Shown here: positions 8,887-17,385 of the stretch, one piece after another
Numbering within the stretch: position 1 is the first letter of the stretch
Layout: the number at the start of each line of letters is the position of its first letter
Assembly (NCBI GenBank): GCA_019113295.1
Contig: DXHR01000025.1
Location: 1 to 64,000, forward strand
Reading direction: 5' to 3'
Length of the DNA: 64,000 nt
Source: Candidatus Salinicoccus stercoripullorum
GTDB taxonomy: Bacteria; Bacillota; Bacilli; Staphylococcales; Salinicoccaceae
Made by a program: the position numbers and the translations under genes
Notes under the pieces: model-generated
What the model saw: the letters and a program-made list of their open reading frames with translations, nothing else
Told to the model about the DNA's origin: nothing
Database searches by the model: none

Positions 8887-10491
8887 TCAGTTTCTGATCA
8901 GTCCTTTATCACGGAGGTATTCTTCATATGTCGTCTCTTTGACGATTGCTCCTGTTTTCTCGATTTCAAGGACTTTATTGGCGATCGTATTGATGAACTC
9001 GAAGTCGTATGAAGTGAAAATGATGGAACCTTTGAAACTTTTGAGCCCTTCGTTCACAGCTGTGATGCTTTCAAGGTCCAGGTGGTTCGTTGGCTCATCA
9101 AGCATGATGACATTCGCCTGGGACAGCATCATGCGGGAAAGCATTGCGCGCATTTTCTCTCCACCGGAAAGGACGTTTGCCTGCTTCTTGGCTTCTTCGC
9201 CGCTGAACAGCATCCGTCCCAAAAATCCTCTCAGGAAAGTTTCCGTCTGCTCTTCAGGCGGTGCGTACTGGCGCAGCCAGTCCACAAGACTCGTATTGAC
9301 ACCGTCGAAATATTTGCTGTTGTCCTTTGGCATATAGCTCTGGGAAGTCGTCACACCCCATCTCACTTCACCTTCGTCGGGAGTGATTTCACCGGCAAGG
9401 ATGCGGAGGAGGGTGGTGCGGGCAATTTCGCTGTGGCCGATCAGCACTGTCTTATCATACGGACTCAGAGTAAAGCTTACATTATCCAAAACTTTGGTGC
9501 CATCGACCGTATGAGAAAGGCCGTTGACGTAAAGCAGATCATTCCCGATTTCACGTTCAGGGCTGAACTTGACATATGGATATTTTCTGGAAGATGGTCT
9601 GATATCATCAAGTTCAATCTTATCGAGCATCTTCTTACGGCTTGTTGCCTGTTTGGATTTAGAGGCGTTCGCACTGAAACGGGCGACGAAATCTTTCAGT
9701 TCCTTAATTTTCTCTTCTTTCTTCTTGTTCTGCTCCTGAGCCATCTGCTGAGCAAGCTGGCTGGACTGGTACCAGAAATCATAGTTGCCGACATAGAGCT
9801 GGATCTTTCCAAAGTCGAGGTCGGCGATATGGGTACATACGTTATTCAGGAAGTGTCTGTCGTGGGAGACGACGATTACTGTGTTTTCAAAGTCGATCAG
9901 AAAGTCTTCAAGCCACTGGATGGCTTCAATGTCCAGTCCGTTGGTCGGCTCATCGAGCAGAAGGACATCAGGGTTGCCGAAAAGGCTCTGAGCAAGCAGC
10001 ACTTTGACCTTCTGATTGTTTTCAAGTTCCGACATCTGGCTGTCCATCAGCTCCGGCCCGATACCGAGCCCGTGGAGCAGACCCTCTGCATCCGCTTCGG
10101 CAGTCCAGCCGCCCATCTCTCCGAATTCTCCCTCAAGCTCCGCTGCACGGATGCCGTCTTCATCGGAAAAATCGGGCTTCATGTATATTTCGTTCTTTTC
10201 TTTCATGATTTCCCAGAGCTTCGTGTAACCCATCAATACAACATCGAGTACACGCTGATCTTCATATCCGAAATGATCCTGCTTCAGTACAGCAAGCCGC
10301 TCATCTTTCCCCATGCTGACATGTCCTGTCTGAGCATCCATTTCTCCGGATAATATTTTCAGGAAAGTCGATTTCCCGGCGCCATTGGCACCTATCAGAC
10401 CATAGCAATTCCCCGGGGTGAATTTAATATTTACATCTTCAAACAACTTGCGGTCACCAAATCTGAGACTCACATCAGTAACCTGTAGCAT
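8887..10491 (-). CDS. ykpA: ABC-F family ATPase, YkpA/YbiT type
   Basis: This soluble protein has two ATP-binding domains and no membrane segment, as in ABC-F translation factors. NBD1 has an intact Walker A GANGAGKST (34-42) and Walker B LLLDEP, and NBD2 has intact LSGGEK (441-446) and MLDEP. A linker with KKKEEKIKELK separates them. The other half-sites are degenerate: NBD1 signature ELENNQ, NBD2 Walker A IGHSEIARTT and a Tyr in place of the NBD2 switch His. So one composite ATP site is complete and one is not. Start 10491 fits AAGGAG better than the ATG at 10497. B. subtilis YkpA is very similar; the exact role on the ribosome is not settled. Confidence 0.9.
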   Translation of the reverse strand: MLQVTDVSLRFGDRKLFEDVNIKFTPGNCYGLIGANGAGKSTFLKILSGEMDAQTGHVSMGKDERLAVLKQDHFGYEDQRVLDVVLMGYTKLWEIMKEKNEIYMKPDFSDEDGIRAAELEGEFGEMGGWTAEADAEGLLHGLGIGPELMDSQMSELENNQKVKVLLAQSLFGNPDVLLLDEPTNGLDIEAIQWLEDFLIDFENTVIVVSHDRHFLNNVCTHIADLDFGKIQLYVGNYDFWYQSSQLAQQMAQEQNKKKEEKIKELKDFVARFSANASKSKQATSRKKMLDKIELDDIRPSSRKYPYVKFSPEREIGNDLLYVNGLSHTVDGTKVLDNVSFTLSPYDKTVLIGHSEIARTTLLRILAGEITPDEGEVRWGVTTSQSYMPKDNSKYFDGVNTSLVDWLRQYAPPEEQTETFLRGFLGRMLFSGEEAKKQANVLSGGEKMRAMLSRMMLSQANVIMLDEPTNHLDLESITAVNEGLKSFKGSIIFTSYDFEFINTIANKVLEIEKTGAIVKETTYEEYLRDKGLIRN

Positions 10492-10526
10492 AGGCATTCT
10501 CCTTTAATGATATTCTTAAGCGATGA

Positions 10527-10546
10527 TACCATATTTATGGTACCAT
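10527..10546. promoter_or_regulatory. Inverted repeat between ykpA and the sirtuin gene
   Basis: TACCAT (10527-10532) and ATGGTA (10537-10542) form a 6-4-6 inverted repeat that runs into the 10-base palindrome ATGGTACCAT (10537-10546). It lies just upstream of a TATAAT at 10552-10557 that could serve the sirtuin gene. It may be an operator; no regulator is identified. Confidence 0.35.
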
Positions 10547-10577
10547 TGAAATATAATTCGAGGGGGTCTTGTTACCT

Positions 10578-11303
10578 ATGGATACCGATTTGCGACGATT
10601 TAAAAGGATAATGGATGAAGGTCGCCGCATCGTGTTCTTTACTGGGGCCGGCGTCTCTGTAAAAAGCGGCATTCCTGACTTCAGGAGCATGGGCGGTCTG
10701 TTTGATGAAATATCAGAAGAAGGCCATTCACCGGAATATCTGCTCAGTGCCGATCATTTGAATGACAACCCGGAAAGTTTTATAGAGTTTTACAGAAAGC
10801 GACTTTTATTGGCTGATAAATCACCGAATATCGTTCATGAATATATTGCGGAAATTGAAAAGGAAGGACGGTCTCGGGGAGTCATTACACAGAACATCGA
10901 CGGTCTCCACTCAGATGCCGGCAGCAGGCATGTCGATGAGCTGCACGGGACGCTCAACCGTTTCTACTGCGTCAGCTGCAGCAGGCAGTTCACCAAAGAA
11001 ACGGTAATGGCACAGGACCTGAAGCACTGCAGCTGCGGCGGGGTACTGCGTCCTGATATCGTACTTTATGGTGAAATGCTCGATGAACAGACGATATTCT
11101 CTGCAATCGATAAAATATCAAATGCAGATGTTCTCGTCGTCCTCGGCTCATCACTTGTCGTCAACCCGGCAGCCGCAATGACCGGTTATTTCAATGGAGA
11201 GCATTTTATCATCATCAATAAAGACCCGACACCATTCGACCATGATGCGACACTCGTATTTAACAGGGATATGACAGAAATCATAGAATTCATCCAACAA
11301 TAA
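10578..11303 (+). CDS. cobB: NAD-dependent protein deacylase (sirtuin)
   Basis: Sir2 enzymes remove acyl groups from lysine while consuming NAD. The sequence shows the NAD motif FFTGAGVSVKSGIPDFRS (about 20-37), TQNIDGLH (104-111), the catalytic His in ELHGTL (His123), and a zinc site of Cys131, Cys134, Cys151 and Cys153. Length is 241 residues from the ATG at 10578, which follows GAGGGGGT; a TTG at 10569 is too close to that site. CvfB starts 11 bases after the stop, so the two are probably co-transcribed. Target proteins are unknown. Confidence 0.93.
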   Translation: MDTDLRRFKRIMDEGRRIVFFTGAGVSVKSGIPDFRSMGGLFDEISEEGHSPEYLLSADHLNDNPESFIEFYRKRLLLADKSPNIVHEYIAEIEKEGRSRGVITQNIDGLHSDAGSRHVDELHGTLNRFYCVSCSRQFTKETVMAQDLKHCSCGGVLRPDIVLYGEMLDEQTIFSAIDKISNADVLVVLGSSLVVNPAAAMTGYFNGEHFIIINKDPTPFDHDATLVFNRDMTEIIEFIQQ

Positions 11304-11314
11304 GGAGAAAAACA

Positions 11315-12184
11315 ATGGAACACATTTCAGGTACAGTACAATTTTTAGAAGTGATTAAAAAAGAAGGGTCAACTTATCATCTTAAGACGGAAGAGGATAC
11401 GTATATCCGCATGAATGCCTCAACATCTGACGAAGAATATGAAATCGGCGAGGAAATCAGCGCATTCATCTACCCGAATCGCAGTGGTGAACTATTTGCC
11501 GCACCGGTTGTTCCATCGGTCGGCATTGATAAGTACGGGTTTGCAAAAGTATCGGAAGTCAATCGTGACGGCGCATATGTAGATATTGGTGCACCGAGGG
11601 AAATCCTCGTACCTTGGATCGACCTTCCCAAGCTGAAATCAGTATGGCCGGAAGAGGGCGACGAAATCTATATGAAATTGAGGGCCGAAAGCGACAATCA
11701 GCTGTACGGCCGCCTGATTTCAGAAAATGAGGTTGCGGAACGCTTCACACCGCTAAAAAAAGAAGACTTTGCAGAACTGAAGAACAAATGGATGGAAGGC
11801 CGGCCGTACAGGTTGCTCAAAGTGGGCACATTCCTGTTGACTGACGACGGCAGAAAGGTGTTCGTCCATGAGTCTGAACGTGAAGATGAGCCGAGACTCG
11901 GTGAACTGAAGAAATTCAGGGTGATCGGCATCAATGATGAAGGTGAGATCAACGGCTCCTTCCTCAAACAGGCATATAAGAAGATGGACGACGACAGTGG
12001 GAGAATACTCGATTACCTTACTAAAAACGGTGGTTCCATGCCGCTCAATGACAAAAGCTCCCCTGAAGACATCAAAGAGGCGTTCAACATGTCAAAAGGC
12101 GCATTCAAACGCGCCCTCGGGCGTCTGATGAAAGAGGGTACGATAGAGCAGACAGCCACAGAAACGAAGATGAAAGAGCAGTAA
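11315..12184 (+). CDS. cvfB: S1-domain RNA-binding protein, CvfB/YitL family
   Basis: The 289-residue protein matches S. aureus CvfB in length and layout: several S1-like beta-barrel RNA-binding segments (for example DKYGFAKVSEVNRDGAYVDI, about 72-91) and a C-terminal winged helix (about 225-280, ending MSKGAFKRALGRLMKEG). CvfB in S. aureus affects virulence gene expression and binds RNA; the direct targets here are unknown. AAGGAG precedes the ATG. It follows the sirtuin gene and is closed by a strong terminator. Confidence 0.9.
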   Translation: MEHISGTVQFLEVIKKEGSTYHLKTEEDTYIRMNASTSDEEYEIGEEISAFIYPNRSGELFAAPVVPSVGIDKYGFAKVSEVNRDGAYVDIGAPREILVPWIDLPKLKSVWPEEGDEIYMKLRAESDNQLYGRLISENEVAERFTPLKKEDFAELKNKWMEGRPYRLLKVGTFLLTDDGRKVFVHESEREDEPRLGELKKFRVIGINDEGEINGSFLKQAYKKMDDDSGRILDYLTKNGGSMPLNDKSSPEDIKEAFNMSKGAFKRALGRLMKEGTIEQTATETKMKEQ

Positions 12185-12190
12185 AACATT

Positions 12191-12225
12191 AATGCCTGGT
12201 TGGGAGTTCCCAACCAGGCATTTTC
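12191..12225. terminator. Terminator between cvfB and pepF
   Basis: Perfect arms AATGCCTGGTTGGG and CCCAACCAGGCATT with a short loop are followed by TTTT on the plus strand and lie in the 43 bases between two convergent genes, so it can serve both. Confidence 0.93.
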
Positions 12226-12227
12226 AA

Positions 12228-14033
12228 TCATCCTTCTATTTCTTCTGTCAGTTTTTCCAGTTCATCCACCAGTTCGCCGATGTAATCGATTGTTTCCCTG
12301 AGCGGTTTATCTGTAGTGATGTCGACACCCGCCATCTGTGCAAGTTCCACCGGTGATTTCGTACCGCCTGCTTTCAGCACCTTGAGCCAGTCATCGACTG
12401 CCGGCTGCCCTTCAGCAAGGACGCGTCTGCTCATTGAAGTGGCAATGGTCAGTCCGGCGGAGTAAGTGTATGGATAAAGACCCATGTAGTAGTGCGGCTG
12501 CCTCATCCATGTGAGCTCTGCACCTTCCGTGATTTCCACCTCGTCGCCCCAGAATTCCTCGATGACCCCGCGTTTCAATGTATTCAGATCATCGGCAGAC
12601 ACATTTTCATCATTATCCACCATTTTGTAGACTTCGCGCTGGTATGCAGCTTCAAGCAGGTGGGTCACACAGTTATGATAGTATGTTCTGGAAATGATCG
12701 AGCTGATGACCCAGCGCTTGAATTTCGGATCATCCGAATTCTCCAGCAGATGATTCGCCATCAGCATCTCATTCATCGTGCTCGGTGCTTCTATGAAATA
12801 CATCGAACTTCTTGCATCGAATACATTCTGTTCACTGTTTGCATTATAGAAATGTCCGGCATGTCCGAGTTCATGCGCGAGAACGAATACTTCTGTCATG
12901 AGTGAGGTCCATGAAATCAGGATATACGGGTGTGTCCCGTATGGACTGGAACAGAATGCTCCTGTGGACTTCCCTTTATTCTTCACGAAATCAATCCAGC
13001 GCTCATCGTAGGCACGATTGACCATCCCGAGATAATCGTCTCCCATGATGGCAAGCGCGTCATTGATGTATCTGCGTGAATCTTCGATACTGATTTCAGG
13101 TTCCGACTCGGGATCCAGAGACATCTTCAGATCTTCATATTTCATCGTATCCAGATCATGGACACGTTTCAACAGCCTTGCATACCGTCTCATGTGCGGT
13201 GCCAGGTCGCTCATGATCATATCGATCTGACGGTGATACAATTCCTGATCCACCTCCTGTCCATGAAGCAGGTAGTCGATTACAGAATCGAACCCCCTCA
13301 AGTCGGAAGTCGTCTTTTCCTTTTTCAGCTGAAGATTGTAGGTACCGGCCGCCGTATGCTGATATTCACGGAGTTTGTTACTGAATGCCCGGAATGCATT
13401 CCTTCTGATTTCCGTATTTTCATGGCCTTCGAGATTACCTTCGAATGACAGGTAGGAGAGGGGGATCTCCACACCATCTGCCTCAAAAGTGCCGAAGTCA
13501 ATATCAAGCAGCTTCGTCTTGTTGTAAAGCTCATAAGGCCCGTTGAACACAGAAGAGTAGGAGGCAAGTACTTTTTCAACCTGGGGGTCCAGCTGGTACG
13601 GCTTTTGTCTTAACAGATCATCAATGAAGACGGAAAGGCCGGGCGCCTGTACCTTGATGTCTTCGAGTACTGATTCATCCAATGCCAGAAGTTCACTTTT
13701 GACAAAACTCGTTTCACTGCTGAAATATGTAGCGGCATTCGAGGATGCTGAACTCAGTTTCTGTGAACCCGCATCACTCTGATCGGCAGACAGGCTGAGG
13801 CTCGCATAGGTTCCGATCGGCACAAAAGCTTCGACCAGGGACTTCAATTCATTGATGGCCCCGGCTGCTGTCGTGGCATCTGTCAATTTACCGGCGTAGC
13901 GCCTGGAAAAATCCGCCACACGCGGTCTGAACGATTGTACAGCTTCATAAAATGTATCATTCGACGGGAAAAGATCCGACAGATCCCATGTATGCTTTTT
14001 TTCAACCTGGCTTCTTGATTTAAGTTCTTCCAT
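12228..14033 (-). CDS. pepF: Oligoendopeptidase F (M3 metallopeptidase)
   Basis: PepF is a cytoplasmic zinc peptidase that cuts short peptides. The zinc motif HELGHAGHF is at about 387-395, with the third ligand Glu in EAPSTMNEM about 25 residues later. Length is 601 residues from the ATG at 14033, which is spaced correctly from AAAGGAG; the GTG at 14045 overlaps that site and is rejected. The gene stands alone, divergent from the small membrane protein at 14178. Confidence 0.95.
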   Translation of the reverse strand: MEELKSRSQVEKKHTWDLSDLFPSNDTFYEAVQSFRPRVADFSRRYAGKLTDATTAAGAINELKSLVEAFVPIGTYASLSLSADQSDAGSQKLSSASSNAATYFSSETSFVKSELLALDESVLEDIKVQAPGLSVFIDDLLRQKPYQLDPQVEKVLASYSSVFNGPYELYNKTKLLDIDFGTFEADGVEIPLSYLSFEGNLEGHENTEIRRNAFRAFSNKLREYQHTAAGTYNLQLKKEKTTSDLRGFDSVIDYLLHGQEVDQELYHRQIDMIMSDLAPHMRRYARLLKRVHDLDTMKYEDLKMSLDPESEPEISIEDSRRYINDALAIMGDDYLGMVNRAYDERWIDFVKNKGKSTGAFCSSPYGTHPYILISWTSLMTEVFVLAHELGHAGHFYNANSEQNVFDARSSMYFIEAPSTMNEMLMANHLLENSDDPKFKRWVISSIISRTYYHNCVTHLLEAAYQREVYKMVDNDENVSADDLNTLKRGVIEEFWGDEVEITEGAELTWMRQPHYYMGLYPYTYSAGLTIATSMSRRVLAEGQPAVDDWLKVLKAGGTKSPVELAQMAGVDITTDKPLRETIDYIGELVDELEKLTEEIEG

Positions 14034-14177
14034 TATTGTAAACACTCCTTTAAATTTCGAAAACCGAAGTAATAACTTGATTATACATGAAAATTCTAAA
14101 AATTTAAATCATTAATGGATACGAATTATGTTTTAATTATTGCAGTTAAGAGAATATTATTATGAAGCGAGGTGAAT

Positions 14178-14528
14178 ATGATGATCCAGGATCTCAGTTT
14201 TTATATTATCAGTATACTGGCAGTGTTGATACTCAGTGCGCTGGTACCATTGGCGCTGAAGAAATACTTTGTCATTCCCGTATTGACTTTTGTCGGAATG
14301 ATCCTTGCCGCATTCGTCATTCCGAATTTCATAGAAACGACGAATTGGGAAGCATTGGCGGGATACGCCGTTTTCCTTGGAATATTGTCTTTATTGGTCA
14401 GTATCCTGATGTGGTTCTACACGAGGGGCAGACGGAAGAGGAAAGAACTCGACCAACAGGAAATGTCAGGACAGCACGCAGAGGATGCTGCAGATGAAAC
14501 ACACGGGAAAAAGAAGAGCATGAAATAA
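14178..14528 (+). CDS. Small membrane protein of unknown function
   Basis: About 116 residues. Three hydrophobic segments are visible (about 8-27, 32-50 and 60-80), followed by a charged, probably cytoplasmic tail rich in Lys, Arg, Glu and His ending KKKSMK. GAGGTG at 14169-14174 serves either the ATG at 14178 or the adjacent one at 14181. I do not recognise a family with confidence; it resembles small YesK-like membrane proteins only in layout. It has its own terminator and is not clearly linked to its neighbours. Confidence 0.7.
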   Translation: MMIQDLSFYIISILAVLILSALVPLALKKYFVIPVLTFVGMILAAFVIPNFIETTNWEALAGYAVFLGILSLLVSILMWFYTRGRRKRKELDQQEMSGQHAEDAADETHGKKKSMK

Positions 14529-14554
14529 GCTGCCGTGACCGGCAGCTTATTTTT
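14527..14554 (+). terminator. Terminator of the small membrane protein gene
   Basis: AAGCTGCCG and CGGCAGCTT (14527-14549) form a stem overlapping the stop codon and are followed by a T-run. Confidence 0.85.
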
Positions 14555-14582
14555 AATGATAGGAGAAAGAGGGCGGATGGCA

Positions 14583-15389
14583 TCATTTCTTTCTTGTAGG
14601 TATGAAATTTCTGACAAACCGGTATTTCTGCTGATCGTATTTAGTGTACAGATAGCCGAAAACACTGAAAACGACCGCACCGATCAGATTGACCAGCAGA
14701 TCCTTCATTGTGTCTCTGATTCCTATATCAAGATAGCCTCCGTCAATGACAGTCCGGCTGGTGCTGCCGGAATCATCCCGACTTTCTATGATTGTACGTT
14801 CTATGTCGCCAACATGGTGGACATCACCATTTTCTGCACCGATATTAACGCTGTTTATCACCTGTACAACCCTGTCTTTTTGCATATCCAGCCCCATAAA
14901 GCGATCTGCATAATACTCAAAGAACTCCCAGAGGACACCGACGGTCATGGAAAAGCAGAAAGTCACTATAGCAAGAAACAGCGGAGTCAAATCGATACCT
15001 TCAGCATTCTTGTTCAACAGATAGATGAGTGAAAAACCGACGCCTGCAGCCAAAAAACCGTTGAGCGTGTGAAGCGCCGTGTCCCAGGCCGGTATATAAC
15101 CGTAGAAATCACCCAGCTCGCCGAGAACTGTCGAACTGAAAATGAATACGATGATGATAAGCTCCAGAAGATTTGGAATGACAATGTTGAAGATACGCTC
15201 GACAAGGAGAGGAACGGTAAAGAGGGCGAGCGTCAGTGCAAGTATGAAAATATCTCCCCATTCCTGCATGAATATTATCTGATTGACAAGATTCACAACA
15301 GCAATTATGCGAAACACGACATACACCGCAACAACCTTACGTCCGGCTGTCGATGTGCTGCTCGTAAAAAACTTCTTTAAGATACTCAT
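14583..15389 (-). CDS. Integral membrane protein, possibly DUF2238/YjdF-like
   Basis: The protein has 268 residues from the ATG at 15389, which is preceded by AGGAGG; in-frame ATGs upstream lack a site. Six or more hydrophobic segments are visible. The motif AWDTALHTLNGFLAAG (about 105-120) and WEFFEYYADR (about 155-164) recall DUF2238/YjdF proteins, where acidic and His residues sit at membrane edges. A polar loop of about 65 residues (VNIGAENGDVHHVGD... to GGYLDIGIRDT) precedes the last membrane segment. Function is unknown. It is convergent with the gene at 14178. Confidence 0.65.
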   Translation of the reverse strand: MSILKKFFTSSTSTAGRKVVAVYVVFRIIAVVNLVNQIIFMQEWGDIFILALTLALFTVPLLVERIFNIVIPNLLELIIIVFIFSSTVLGELGDFYGYIPAWDTALHTLNGFLAAGVGFSLIYLLNKNAEGIDLTPLFLAIVTFCFSMTVGVLWEFFEYYADRFMGLDMQKDRVVQVINSVNIGAENGDVHHVGDIERTIIESRDDSGSTSRTVIDGGYLDIGIRDTMKDLLVNLIGAVVFSVFGYLYTKYDQQKYRFVRNFIPTRKK

Positions 15390-15847
15390 AGTAAATATCC
15401 TCCTGACAAAAGGGAGATTCATATAGTTATCATAATTCACCCGGAATATATGCAGTAAACATAACTGATCCAAACGGGTCCAAACGGGATCAGAACAGAT
15501 GGAAAAGCAGATATTGAAGATGGTGTAATTAGTAAACATGATACGGAATGAATTTCCGGGATGGCATCAATGATAATACATTACAGCTAAGATTTAAACG
15601 AACTGTTAAACTATGATGCATAACTAACAGATAGATAGTGTTAACACAAAATGATCGACTGGGTTAAAAATATCATCACCTGTAAAACAATCGGGTTTAC
15701 AGACAGTTGAAAGATGATTAAAAAGGAGGATGCATCGTAAGTGTAGGGCTCTCTTTTGCAAACACCCATAACTTCCCATAATATATATTATGTAAACTTT
15801 ATGATGGAGAAATAAATACATCCTCCCAATGAGACTCGAATTCTATT
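15390..15847. other. AT-rich stretch without a recognisable gene
   Basis: About 460 bases with no credible coding frame. It holds several inverted repeats: GTGTTAACAC (15638-15647), CTGTAAA...TTTACAG (about 15680-15703), and GGAGGATGCAT (about 15724-15734) against ATACATCCTCC (about 15816-15826, one mismatch). The AT content and the neighbouring recombinase suggest a junction or a remnant, but no att site or transposon end could be shown. Confidence 0.4.
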
Positions 15848-15888
15848 AAAATAACCGCCCTGGAATTTACATCCAGACCGGTTATTTT
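15848..15888 (-). terminator. Terminator of the serine recombinase gene
   Basis: Minus-strand arms AAAATAACCG...CTGG and CCAG...CGGTTATTTT form a hairpin starting ten bases after the stop codon and ending in TTTT. Confidence 0.85.
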
Positions 15889-15900
15889 AATCATGTTATC

Positions 15901-16461
15901 CTATTGTTCTTTTGATTCGCTTACGACTTTATATACAGTTGCTCTGGATACGCCGGCCATTTCTGCAATTTTGCTGCCTGTATACTGCTGTGTTTCATAC
16001 AATGACCGGATCATCGCTTTCTTATCTTCGCTGACTCCGGGTCTGCCGCCGTTTCTGCCGCGTGCTCTCGCTGATTCCAGGCCTTTCTTTGTCCGTTCGC
16101 TCATCAGGTTTGCTTCAAGCTCTGCAAATGCCGACATCATCGTGAAAAACATTTTTCCCATCGGATCTTTTGTTGTGACGTTCATATTGATGATTTCCAG
16201 GTCAACCCCGCGATTTTCAAGCTCTGTAGCCAGTTCTATCAGCTGTTTTGTCGTCCGTCCGAGCCTGTCCAGTTTTGTAATCACCAATGTGTCACCTTCC
16301 CTCATGTAATCCAGGCAATTCTCAAGCTCTGTCCTGTCGGTTTTCCTGCCACTCACCTTTTCCGAGAATGTTTTGATGCATCCTGCATCTTCAAGCATGT
16401 CCAGTTGGCTTGTGAGATTCTGATGTCTTGTGCTTACTCTTGCATAGCCTATTTTACTCAT
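15901..16461 (-). CDS. Serine recombinase, Tn3-resolvase/Sin/BinL type
   Basis: The 186-residue protein has the complete resolvase layout: catalytic Ser10 in YARVS, the arginines of KLDRLGRTT (about 63-71), a long E helix from about 100 to 135, and a C-terminal helix-turn-helix (TGSKIAEMAGVSRATVYKVV, about 160-179). Such proteins resolve plasmid or transposon cointegrates or invert DNA at res-like sites. No transposase or second transposon gene is next to it, so it is an orphan here. A TTGTCT-17-TATAAT promoter lies just upstream (about 16508-16536). Residues look intact. Confidence 0.93.
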   Translation of the reverse strand: MSKIGYARVSTRHQNLTSQLDMLEDAGCIKTFSEKVSGRKTDRTELENCLDYMREGDTLVITKLDRLGRTTKQLIELATELENRGVDLEIINMNVTTKDPMGKMFFTMMSAFAELEANLMSERTKKGLESARARGRNGGRPGVSEDKKAMIRSLYETQQYTGSKIAEMAGVSRATVYKVVSESKEQ

Positions 16462-16657
16462 ATTTCCATCACTTCCAAATAATGTATTTTAAAGGCTGTA
16501 AGTACATTATAAACTGACAGTGAAAAAAAGACAACAAAAAACACAACTTTCACTGCATTTTATTTAATAAATGTTAATTATATTGTTGTGTATGTAAAAC
16601 CCTCGTTAAAAAGACATATGTTAAATATCTTGAAATATACTTTTTTGGCGTGAAATA
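16462..16657. promoter_or_regulatory. Upstream region of the recombinase, possible res site
   Basis: AT-rich non-coding DNA. AATGTA (16482-16487) and TACATT (about 16502-16507) form an inverted repeat with a 14-base spacer, overlapping the likely recombinase promoter. Resolvases usually bind such sites beside their own gene. No match to a known res sequence can be claimed from reading alone. Confidence 0.3.
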
Positions 16658-16705
16658 TTAAAAATCCAACCTCTGCACTGTATTTAACTTGGCAGGTTGG
16701 ATTTA
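16658..16705 (-). terminator. Terminator of the macrodomain gene
   Basis: Arms AAATCCAACCT (16662-16672) and AGGTTGGATTT (16694-16704) flank a 21-base loop, with TTTTT following on the minus strand. Confidence 0.8.
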
Positions 16706-16734
16706 TACCGGTTCATTCATGTGTATCCAGGATT

Positions 16735-17241
16735 TTAACTATCAATGGCCTGATCATAGGCGGCTTTTGTTTTTCCATCAAACAGTACCCAGGTTATTGA
16801 ATCGAATACATCCTGATTTTTCTCAAGGTATTCATTGACTGTGCCTACGGCGATTTGAGCCGCCTTATCCAGCGGGAACCGGTATACACCTGTTGAAATG
16901 GATGGAAAAGCAATCCTCCGGATATTATTCTCACTGGCAACTTCCAATGATCTTTCATAACAGCTGGCAAGAAGTGCCTCTTCATTACCGCCTCCTCCAT
17001 TCCATACCGGGCCGACAGTATGGATGATATGGTCCACCGGCAGGTTGTAGCCGCCTGAAATTTTGGCGTCCCCCGTTTCACAGCCGCCGAGCGTCCGGGT
17101 TTCCCCGAGCAGCCCGGGGCCCGCCGCCCTGTGTATTGCCCCGTCGACACCACCGCCGCCAAGGAGACTTGTATTCGCGGCATTGACAATCGCATCTGCA
17201 TCACTTGTCTCAGTTATATCCCCAAGTCTTGTCCCAAGCAT
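16735..17241 (-). CDS. Macrodomain protein, O-acetyl-ADP-ribose deacetylase-like
   Basis: A single macrodomain of 168 residues. It has the ADP-ribose pocket motif [26 protein letters not shown] in two parts (about 16-42) and the phosphate loop [10 protein letters not shown] (about 119-128), as in YmdB/MacroD-type enzymes that deacetylate O-acetyl-ADP-ribose or remove mono-ADP-ribose. O-acetyl-ADP-ribose is the by-product of sirtuins, and a sirtuin is encoded 6 kb away, but there is no operon link. The ATG follows AAAGGGG. It is flanked by terminators on both sides. Confidence 0.9.
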   Translation of the reverse strand: MLGTRLGDITETSDADAIVNAANTSLLGGGGVDGAIHRAAGPGLLGETRTLGGCETGDAKISGGYNLPVDHIIHTVGPVWNGGGGNEEALLASCYERSLEVASENNIRRIAFPSISTGVYRFPLDKAAQIAVGTVNEYLEKNQDVFDSITWVLFDGKTKAAYDQAIDS

Positions 17242-17348
17242 TTCAATAACCCCTTTCTATTTCAGCATAGCAGCCATACCCCTTGCCAAATCTTTGCTAT
17301 ACAGGACCACTACCCTGAATCATGAAAATAAATCACCCGGGATTATCC

Positions 17349-17379
17349 AAAAAATGCCTCTCCATATTTTGGAGAGGCA
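17349..17379 (-). terminator. Terminator of the fem gene cluster
   Basis: TGCCTCTCC (17355-17363) and GGAGAGGCA (17371-17379) form a perfect stem with a T-run on the minus strand, directly after the third Fem-like gene. Confidence 0.92.
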
Positions 17380-17385
17380 GAATCT

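Noticed and set aside
9082-10353. 423-codon open frame antisense to the ABC-F gene
   Set aside because: It lies wholly inside a well-supported gene, with composition expected from reverse-complemented codons and no start signals.
15624-15821. 65-codon minus-strand frame in the AT-rich gap
   Set aside because: No ribosome binding site before its ATG, many Cys and His in no known pattern, and strongly AT-biased DNA; most likely chance.
17250-17300. GGGTAT element before the macrodomain gene as a SigB promoter
   Set aside because: The matching -35 (GTATAG) is poor and the spacing of 15 is outside the usual range.
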